From the NCBI RefSeq assembly GCF_009711165.2, contig NZ_WMID02000013.1, forward strand, positions 62,001-126,000: a stretch of DNA of 64,000 nucleotides, written 5' to 3'. Positions 26,974-32,836 of the stretch are shown here, piece after piece (positions within the stretch are counted from its first letter, which is position 1; each line of letters begins with the position of its first letter). This DNA is from Flavobacterium sp. MC2016-06. GTDB taxonomy: Bacteria; Bacteroidota; Bacteroidia; Flavobacteriales; Flavobacteriaceae. A program made the translations under genes and the position numbers. The notes beneath the pieces are model-generated. The model did no database searches, was not told the DNA's origin, and saw only the letters and a program-made list of their open reading frames with translations.

Positions 26974-27666
26974 TTAAGCAAATTTTATTTCGAAGTGAAA
27001 CCCTTCTTTTAGCAAATCATTGTATTTCTTATCGTTAAAACTAAATAATTTTGCGGGTCTTCCCGTTTTTGATGGAGAAAAATTATCGGTTTCTTCAATA
27101 ATTCCGTAACTCAAAATCTTTTTTCTGAAGTTTCGGCGATCAATTTCTTTTTCTAAAATAGTACAATATAGATTCTCAAGTTCAGAAAACAGAAATTCTT
27201 TTGACAATAAGTCAAAACCAATTGGCTCGTAAGTCAATTTTGATTTTAATCTTTCAATTGCTTTTTTAAGAATCAAGTTATGATCAAAGGCTAATACAGG
27301 AATTTCTTCTACTTTGCACCATTGTACATTTTCGGCATCAGAATCAGCCTTGATTATTAATTTTGATGGATCAACCAAAGCAAAATAAGACACCGAAATT
27401 ACACGGTTTCTTGGATCACGAGAAACGTCGTCACCAAACGTAAATAACTGCTCAAAGTAATTGACAGAAACATTGGTTTCTTCTTTCAATTCTCTTTTTA
27501 CAGCGTCTTGCAGCGATTCATCGTTCTTTACCAAACCGCCGGGAAATGCCCAATACGATTCGCTTGATCCAAATTTCTGCTGAATTAAAAGCACATACAA
27601 TTGATTGTTTTGATAGCCAAAAACAATTGCGTCTACAGCAACTCTTATATTTTGATTTTCAGACAT
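26974..27666 (-). CDS. NrtR-like Nudix-domain transcriptional regulator
   Basis: Residues 1-140 are a Nudix fold with a nearly complete Nudix box (GGLVKNDESLQDAVKRELKE continuing into ETNV; the usual glycine after the glutamates is asparagine). Residues 150-225 form a winged-helix-like C-terminus (EIDRRNFRKKILSYGIIEE, SPSKTGRPAKLFSF), the arrangement of NrtR repressors of NAD+ metabolism, some of which release DNA on binding ADP-ribose. A 17-bp palindrome at its own start recurs at the NAD operon promoter, supporting autoregulation plus operon control. It may keep some hydrolase activity. Confidence 0.87.
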   Translation of the reverse strand: MSENQNIRVAVDAIVFGYQNNQLYVLLIQQKFGSSESYWAFPGGLVKNDESLQDAVKRELKEETNVSVNYFEQLFTFGDDVSRDPRNRVISVSYFALVDPSKLIIKADSDAENVQWCKVEEIPVLAFDHNLILKKAIERLKSKLTYEPIGFDLLSKEFLFSELENLYCTILEKEIDRRNFRKKILSYGIIEETDNFSPSKTGRPAKLFSFNDKKYNDLLKEGFHFEIKFA

Positions 27667-27673
27667 AATAAAA

Positions 27674-27690
27674 TGCGTAAGATTTACACA
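27674..27690. promoter_or_regulatory. Operator at the Nudix regulator gene
   Basis: TGCGTAA-GAT-TTACACA, 17 bp with one arm mismatch, located between the -7 box and the start codon. Same length, arms and spacing as operators A and B at 20.3 kb. Confidence 0.78.
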
Positions 27691-27696
27691 AATATA
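27689..27696 (-). promoter_or_regulatory. -7 box (TATATTTG) of the Nudix-peptidase-helicase unit
   Basis: CAAATATA on the plus strand reads TATATTTG on the minus strand, 23 bp before the Nudix ATG, identical to the -7 box of the NAD operon. No clear -33 TTG at 17-23 bp. Confidence 0.6.
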
Positions 27697-27806
27697 TACA
27701 ATTTGCTTTGGCTGGTTTACGGAATTATTTTTTTAAACAACTAAAATTGATTTCAAATAGAGTATTAAAACAAAGGGGGAAACTTTGTTACTCTGCTCAT
27801 ATACGT

Positions 27807-28058
27807 TAAGAGAGTTTTTCACGCAGATTTGGCAGATTTTTTTGTTCTTTTCTGCTAAAATCTGCGAAATCTGCGTGAACCTTTTTTTTACAATCCTTAA
27901 CTTAATGACATTGAACTATCGCTACTAAGAGATTTTTTCACGCAGATTTGGCAGATTTTTTTGTTCTTTTCTGCTAAAATCTGCGAAATCTGCGTGAGAC
28001 TTTTTTTTACAATCCTTAACTTAATGACATTGAAATATCGGTACTAAGAGATTTTTCA
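27807..28058. repeat. Tandem repeat of about 119 bp, two full copies and a start of a third
   Basis: Copies begin with TAAGAG at 27807, 27925 and 28045 (periods 118 and 120). Each full copy holds a long hairpin, CACGCAGATTTGGCAGATTTT against AAAATCTGCGAAATCTGCGTG, then a T-tract and ACAATCCTTAACTTAATGACATTGAA. The array fills most of the 397-bp gap between the Nudix regulator and the LysR gene; nothing else is seen there. A related CACGCAGATTTGGC stretch recurs at about 55962. Confidence 0.9.
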
Positions 28059-28063
28059 AAAAA

Positions 28064-28963
28064 TTACACTCTCAAAGCCAATTGCAATTCATTGACAATG
28101 ATTTTAGAAAAAGAACTTAAATTATTATTCTTAGCAGTCAGCAAATACACATATTCCTCAGGTACATGAAAACTATTCCATACTAATTGCAGTTTGTTCT
28201 CTTTTATATATCTTCTCGCATTACAATTCCAAGTAATCGCTATACCAGAATTTTTATACAGCATTTCGAGCATTTCATGTTCTGACGGAATGATATAATT
28301 AGGAACAACAGAAGGCCTTTTTTTATTTAAAGCATGCAACCAAAATAATTTTATATGAGGTATTCGAGCATCATGACAATACCATTTTTGGTCGTTTAGC
28401 CATTGTTCAGCTTCGGTAAAATTATCTGACTTTATTTTCTGACGGAATTCTGTAATATCTAAACTTGTTGGCGCAACCATGACCAATTTAATTTTTCCAA
28501 CGGCTTCTTGAACAGTATCAAAAGTATCATATCGCTTGTTTACGATCGCAAAATCAAGTTTTTTGGCATCTACCAGCGCAAAAAGAGCATCGTTTTCTGC
28601 GAAGGTAAAATCGATAAAATCAAATTTTGAAATTAATACACTGCCACAGCTGCTGAATAAATCTTTTGAAACACCAACAGAAATTAATCTTTTAGAATCT
28701 TCTGCTTTGGCTCTAAAAGTTGTTTCAACATTTTCAAGTCTATCGAGCGCATCAATAATTAAATTATTGAGTAACTTAGCGTATTCGGTTGGCTCGACTC
28801 CTTTCGATTTTCGGTTGAACAATTTATTTCCTACATGCGCTTCTAACATAGACATCTGCTGGCTGACAGCTGGCTGACTCATAAACAACTCTTTTGCGGC
28901 AACCGAAAAACTGCCGTTTTTATAAACAGATTTAAAAGTTCTGTACCATTCTAAGTTTACCAT
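28064..28963 (-). CDS. LysR-family transcriptional regulator
   Basis: The N-terminal winged helix reads FKSVYKNGSFSVAAKELFMS, QPAVSQQMSMLEAHVGNKLF and NRKSKGVEPT. The remaining 230 residues form the periplasmic-binding-protein-like effector domain (ISVGVSKDLF, FAIVNKRYDTFD, PSEHEMLEMLYKNSGIAITW). At 299 residues it has the family's normal length. It is divergent from the DJ-1/alcohol dehydrogenase pair, the usual arrangement for a LysR regulator and its target. A TTGATATCAA palindrome at 28976-28985 overlaps its own TATATTTG -7 box (28983-28990) and could be its operator. Confidence 0.92.
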   Translation of the reverse strand: MVNLEWYRTFKSVYKNGSFSVAAKELFMSQPAVSQQMSMLEAHVGNKLFNRKSKGVEPTEYAKLLNNLIIDALDRLENVETTFRAKAEDSKRLISVGVSKDLFSSCGSVLISKFDFIDFTFAENDALFALVDAKKLDFAIVNKRYDTFDTVQEAVGKIKLVMVAPTSLDITEFRQKIKSDNFTEAEQWLNDQKWYCHDARIPHIKLFWLHALNKKRPSVVPNYIIPSEHEMLEMLYKNSGIAITWNCNARRYIKENKLQLVWNSFHVPEEYVYLLTAKNNNLSSFSKIIVNELQLALRV

Positions 28964-28975
28964 GATATAAATTTA

Positions 28976-28985
28976 TTGATATCAA
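28976..28985. promoter_or_regulatory. Candidate LysR operator (TTGATATCAA)
   Basis: A perfect 10-bp palindrome in the divergent LysR/DJ-1 intergenic region, overlapping the regulator's own -7 box at 28983-28990; position suits autorepression. Confidence 0.4.
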
Positions 28986-29024
28986 ATATAGTTTATTTTA
29001 TTTTTACTAATATCACCAAAACTG

Positions 29025-29032
29025 TAAATTTG
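29025..29032 (+). promoter_or_regulatory. Putative -7 box (TAAATTTG) for the DJ-1-like gene
   Basis: TAnnTTTG match 16 bp before the start codon; no -33 TTG at standard spacing, as may be expected for an activator-dependent promoter. Confidence 0.45.
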
Positions 29033-29048
29033 TGTAAAATTACAAATC

Positions 29049-29819
29049 ATGAAAAGAATAGCATTATTCGCAATTATAGCATTCACGGCAAGTACCATTT
29101 TGGCTACTGCTCAAAAAACAAATAAAAAAAGTATGAAAAAAGTACTATTCGTTGTAACCAGTAATGATAAACTGGGCAATACAGGAGAAAAAACAGGATT
29201 TTGGTCAGAAGAATTTGCTGCACCTTATTATGAATTATTAGATCAAGGTATAGAAATTACCATTGCAACACCGCTTGGAGGGCAGCCGCCAATTGATCCA
29301 AAAAGTGCAGATCCAGCTTCGGCAACCGAAGACACAAAAAGATTTGATGCAGATAAAACTTTACAAGAAAAATTAAAACATACGCACAAACTTTCTACTA
29401 TAAACCAAGCAGATTATGATGCTGTTTTTTATCCTGGAGGACACGGGCCATTATGGGATTTAGTAGAAGATAAAAACTCAATTGCTTTAATTGAATCTTT
29501 TTATACGCACAATAAACCTGTTGCTTTTGTTTGTCACGCACCAGCAGTTTTAAAAAATGTAAAAGTAAAAGGAGATTATTTAGTAAAAGGTAAAAAAGTA
29601 ACTGGTTTTACAAATGAAGAAGAAGAAGCAGTTGGTTTAACCAAAGTGGTTCCGTTTTTATTAGAAGATGCATTGACTCAAAATGGAGGTGTTTTTTCTA
29701 AAGGACCAAATTGGCAGCCTTATTCAGTTGAAGATGGACTTTTGATTACAGGTCAAAACCCAGCATCGTCTAAACTGGTGGCTGGAAAATTATTACAACA
29801 ATTAAACGCTAAAAAATAA
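29049..29819 (+). CDS. DJ-1/PfpI-family protein (Hsp31-like), with signal peptide
   Basis: A class I glutamine-amidotransferase-like fold. The nucleophile elbow is VAFVCHAPAVL with Cys162, preceded by YPGGHGPLWDL. Large Hsp31-type relatives act as glyoxalase III or chaperones against reactive aldehydes. The first 22 residues (MKRIALFAIIAFTASTILATAQ) are a signal peptide, unusual for this family, so a periplasmic location is implied. A second possible start (MKKVLFVV, residue 31) would give a cytosolic protein. The iron alcohol dehydrogenase follows after 4 bp, so an aldehyde-detoxifying pair is plausible. Confidence 0.88.
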   Translation: MKRIALFAIIAFTASTILATAQKTNKKSMKKVLFVVTSNDKLGNTGEKTGFWSEEFAAPYYELLDQGIEITIATPLGGQPPIDPKSADPASATEDTKRFDADKTLQEKLKHTHKLSTINQADYDAVFYPGGHGPLWDLVEDKNSIALIESFYTHNKPVAFVCHAPAVLKNVKVKGDYLVKGKKVTGFTNEEEEAVGLTKVVPFLLEDALTQNGGVFSKGPNWQPYSVEDGLLITGQNPASSKLVAGKLLQQLNAKK

Positions 29820-29823
29820 TTAG

Positions 29824-30981
29824 ATGTTAAACTTTGAATTATACAATCCGACGAATTTAATTTTCGGAAAAGGACAAATAGAGAAACTTTCGACTTTAGT
29901 TCCAAAAGATGCTAAAATCCTTTTAGCTTATGGAGGAGGAAGTATTTTTAAGAACGGAGTACACGAACAAGTAATCAAAAACTTAAAAGGTTTTGATATT
30001 GTAGAATTTGGAGGAATTGAGCCAAATCCGCATTTTGAAACTTTAATGAAAGCAGTAGAAGTAATTAAAGCCGAAAAAATAGATTTTATTCTTGCCGTTG
30101 GTGGAGGTTCTGTTATTGATGGTGTAAAATTTATTTCTGCTGCCGTAAATTTTGACGGAAATCCGATTGATATTTTGCAAAAGCGTATTTTAATTAAAGA
30201 GAATGCGGTGCCTTTTGGAACTGTTTTGACTTTACCTGCAACGGGAAGCGAAATGAACTCTGGTTCTGTCGTTACTATTAAAGCTACGCAGGAAAAACTT
30301 GCTTTTGGCGGCAGCGCTTTGTTTCCAAAATTTTCAATTTGTGATCCAACCGTTATTACTTCTTTACCAAAAAGACAAATACAAAATGGTGTTGTAGATG
30401 CTTATACACACGTTATGGAACAATACTTAACGTATCCTCACGAAGGTTATTTACAAGATAGAATTGCTGAAGGAATTTTGCAGACTCTGATAGAAGTTGG
30501 TCCAAAAGTGGTTGAAGATCCTGCAGATTATGCTTTGGCTTCTAACTTTATGTGGAGTTGTACTATGGCTTTAAATGGTTTGATTCAAAAAGGAGTTCCT
30601 TCAGATTGGGCAACTCATATGATTGGCCACGAATTAACTGCTCTTTATGGTATTGATCACGCTAGAACTTTGGCAATTATAGGTCCAAGTTTATACCATA
30701 TCATGTTTGAAACCAAAAAAGAAAAATTAGCACAATACGGAAGACGCATTTTTAACTTGAGTGGTTCTGATGATGAAGTGGCAAAAGAGGCTATTAATAA
30801 AACGGTAGAATTTTTCCATACTATGGGAATGGATACTAAACTTTCGCAATACACAGATGATTACAGCAAAACAGCAGATTTTATTGTAAATCGTTTTGAA
30901 GAAAGAGGATGGAAAGGTTTGGGCGAAAATCAATTGGTAACTTTAGATAAAGTAAAATCTATTGTAGAAATGAGCTATTAA
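29824..30981 (+). CDS. Iron-containing alcohol dehydrogenase (YqhD-like)
   Basis: The 385-residue protein shows the NAD(P)-binding GGGS loop (ILAVGGGSVIDGVKF), the LPATGSEMN segment and the metal ligands VDAYTHVMEQ and WATHMIGHELTALYGIDHA. Length and motifs fit the YqhD/butanol dehydrogenase group, NADPH-dependent aldehyde reductases that protect against short-chain and lipid-derived aldehydes. Cotranscribed with the DJ-1-like gene and probably controlled by the divergent LysR regulator. Confidence 0.93.
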   Translation: MLNFELYNPTNLIFGKGQIEKLSTLVPKDAKILLAYGGGSIFKNGVHEQVIKNLKGFDIVEFGGIEPNPHFETLMKAVEVIKAEKIDFILAVGGGSVIDGVKFISAAVNFDGNPIDILQKRILIKENAVPFGTVLTLPATGSEMNSGSVVTIKATQEKLAFGGSALFPKFSICDPTVITSLPKRQIQNGVVDAYTHVMEQYLTYPHEGYLQDRIAEGILQTLIEVGPKVVEDPADYALASNFMWSCTMALNGLIQKGVPSDWATHMIGHELTALYGIDHARTLAIIGPSLYHIMFETKKEKLAQYGRRIFNLSGSDDEVAKEAINKTVEFFHTMGMDTKLSQYTDDYSKTADFIVNRFEERGWKGLGENQLVTLDKVKSIVEMSY

Positions 30982-30987
30982 GATCTA

Positions 30988-31088
30988 AATTCCAAAATTT
31001 AAAAAATTCCAAATTCCAACAATTTTGGAAATCTAAATTTCTTTAATAGTAATCCTTTGGGATTTGGAATTTTTAAAATTGGAATTTT
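30988..31088. repeat. Long inverted repeat (AATTCCAAA-type)
   Basis: Arms of about 28 bp (30988-31014 and 31061-31088) match as reverse complements around AATTCCAAAATTTAAAAA and its mirror, with a loop of about 46 bp. It occupies the first part of the 386-bp gap before gpsA; the rest holds the terminator and the gpsA promoter. Confidence 0.7.
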
Positions 31089-31094
31089 CATAAA

Positions 31095-31135
31095 AAAAGG
31101 CGTTCTTAAATTTATTTAGGAACGCCTTTTCAAAA
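31095..31135 (+). terminator. Terminator after the alcohol dehydrogenase gene
   Basis: AAAAGGCGTTCTTAAA pairs with TTTAGGAACGCCTTTT (one G-T pair), 4-nt loop; the trailing T-run is short, part of the 3' arm. Confidence 0.82.
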
Positions 31136-31317
31136 TACTAAAACAAAACTAACTAACTCAATTTTTGTTAAATTCATTTAAATTTCTAATTTACAAAGAG
31201 TTATAACGTACGACCAAATGTTTTATTGTATAAATTGAAAAATATTTTTTATTTTTTTTAAAACCTGCCGAAAACCATTGAAATTAAAGGCTTTTAAAAA
31301 ATTTCTTAAATCAGATT

Positions 31318-31349
31318 TTGTGTTATTACTACATAATTAAGTACTTTTG
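31318..31349 (+). promoter_or_regulatory. gpsA promoter
   Basis: TTG (31318-31320), a 21-bp spacer and TACTTTTG (31342-31349) match the flavobacterial consensus; the start codon is 18 bp downstream. Confidence 0.75.
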
Positions 31350-31367
31350 TTTTAAATTATTAAAATA

Positions 31368-32363
31368 ATGAGTGAAAATTTAAAATTTGCAGTAATTGGA
31401 GGAGGAAGCTGGGCTACGGCAATTGCAAAAATGTTATGCGTAAATCTTTCCGAAATTTCTTGGTACATGCGTAATGAAGCTGCTATCGAGCACATTCAAA
31501 AATACAAACACAATCCAAATTATTTAAGTTCGGTAGAATTTGACACCAATAAACTTAAATTGACCAACAATATAAATGATGCAATCGAATATGCAGATTA
31601 TGTAATTTTTGCTATTCCTTCTGCTTTCTTAGATGCTGAACTTAAAAATCTTACGGTTTCTTTAGCCGATAAAATTATCTTTTCTGCTATTAAAGGTATT
31701 GTTCCAGAAACGAGTTTAATTGTTGGTGAACATTTCCACATTCAATACGACATTCCATATTACAATATTGGTGTAATTACAGGTCCTTGCCACGCAGAAG
31801 AAGTTGCGTTAGAAAGACTTTCTTACTTAACAATTGCATGCGGTGATCCAGATAAAGCTAGTATTGTTGCTAAATCTCTTTCTGGAAATTATATTAAAGC
31901 CAAAATCTCTGATGATATTATTGGTACTGAATATGCTGCAATGCTTAAAAACATTTATGCAATCGCTGCCGGAATTGCTCATGGATTAGGTTATGGAGAC
32001 AACTTTCAATCGGTTATGATGAGTAACGGAATCCGTGAAATGAAGAAATTTATTAGAAAAGTACATAAAATGAAACGTAACATTAATGATTCGGCTTATT
32101 TGGGCGATTTATTGGTTACAGGATATTCTGTTTTCTCAAGAAATAGAATGTTCGGAAACATGATTGGAAAAGGCTATACAGTAAAAAGTGCCATGATGGA
32201 AATGAGCATGGTTGCCGAAGGTTATTATGCTACCAAAAGTGCTTACAAACTAAATCAAGCTTACGGCGCTAAAACTCCTATTATTGATGCTGTTTATAGT
32301 ATTTTGTATGAAGGAAAAGATGCTAAATCGGTTTTCAAAAAACTAACTGAATCTTTGGATTAA
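31368..32363 (+). CDS. gpsA: Glycerol-3-phosphate dehydrogenase [NAD(P)+]
   Basis: Reduces dihydroxyacetone phosphate to sn-glycerol-3-phosphate for phospholipid synthesis. The Rossmann motif is AVIGGGSWATAIAKML. The substrate domain contains SAIKGIVPET, ITGPCHAEEVA, EYAAMLKNIYAIAAGIAHGL with the catalytic lysine, and YLGDLLVTGYS. Length 331 residues, as expected. It has its own promoter and a strong terminator, so it is a single-gene unit. Confidence 0.96.
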   Translation: MSENLKFAVIGGGSWATAIAKMLCVNLSEISWYMRNEAAIEHIQKYKHNPNYLSSVEFDTNKLKLTNNINDAIEYADYVIFAIPSAFLDAELKNLTVSLADKIIFSAIKGIVPETSLIVGEHFHIQYDIPYYNIGVITGPCHAEEVALERLSYLTIACGDPDKASIVAKSLSGNYIKAKISDDIIGTEYAAMLKNIYAIAAGIAHGLGYGDNFQSVMMSNGIREMKKFIRKVHKMKRNINDSAYLGDLLVTGYSVFSRNRMFGNMIGKGYTVKSAMMEMSMVAEGYYATKSAYKLNQAYGAKTPIIDAVYSILYEGKDAKSVFKKLTESLD

Positions 32364-32382
32364 TTCTAAAAGTTTAATCATA

Positions 32383-32421
32383 AAAAGTCCCTTTCTAAAT
32401 TTTAGAAAGGGACTTTTCTTT
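32383..32421 (+). terminator. Terminator after gpsA
   Basis: AAAAGTCCCTTTCTAAA pairs with TTTAGAAAGGGACTTTT, 17 bp, followed by CTTTTT. The same sequence recurs at 39602-39641 as part of a longer direct repeat. Confidence 0.88.
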
Positions 32422-32503
32422 TTCCTACAAGGTTTCCAAAACCTTGTAGGTATTTGCGGACATCAAGAGCAAACCTACAAGGTTTTGGAAACCTTGCAGG
32501 AAT
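32383..32503. repeat. Direct repeat, left copy (flanks the TonB-peroxidase cluster)
   Basis: About 120 bp made of the gpsA terminator, the palindrome CCTACAAGGTTTCCAAAACCTTGTAGG written as two 14-nt arms, a short variable spacer, AGAGCAAACCTACAAGG and GTTTTGGAAACCTTGCAGG. The right copy at 39602-39722 has the same order and orientation with only a few differences. Confidence 0.9.
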
Positions 32504-32836
32504 CGTTTATTGCTTTTTTGATGGTTTTTTAATTATAAAAAGCCACTAACTGACAAGCATTAATAGGAATTATTTTATTGAAGTACGATTTGAAACAAAA
32601 AACTACAATTTGAAATTTTATCTTTAAATTTTTCCTTTTTAGAAAAAATATCTATTTGAATTTCAACAAGATATCTTTTTAAATAAAAACGAAGAGTCTT
32701 ATTTCTCTTTCAAAAAAAAATATCATCACAACTCATCATTACTTTCTCTTTTAACAAAAAATTAAAATATTCATTGCTTCTAATCGTATAAATGATAATT
32801 TCGCATTATTATTTTTATTTATTCTAATTAAGAACA
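32504..32836. other. AT-rich intergenic stretch with a putative promoter
   Basis: About 330 bp with no open reading frame of note. TTG (32774-32776), 19 bp and TAATTTCG (32796-32803; one mismatch to TAnnTTTG) form a candidate promoter 33 bp before the TonB receptor start. The remainder is very AT-rich and shows no recognised element. Confidence 0.45.

Noticed and set aside
26974..27666. Nudix protein as simply an ADP-ribose pyrophosphatase
   Set aside because: The C-terminal winged-helix-like region and the shared palindromes favour a regulator, although residual hydrolase activity is possible.
13641..27690. Prophage or integrative element covering the NAD/helicase region
   Set aside because: No integrase, transposase, tRNA-linked attachment site, structural phage gene or clear base-composition change is visible, so only a possible genomic island can be suggested.
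27807..28058. 118-120-bp repeat as a possible CRISPR array or tRNA cluster
   Set aside because: Copies are contiguous without unique spacers; no tRNA-like fold or TpsiC/CCA features are present.
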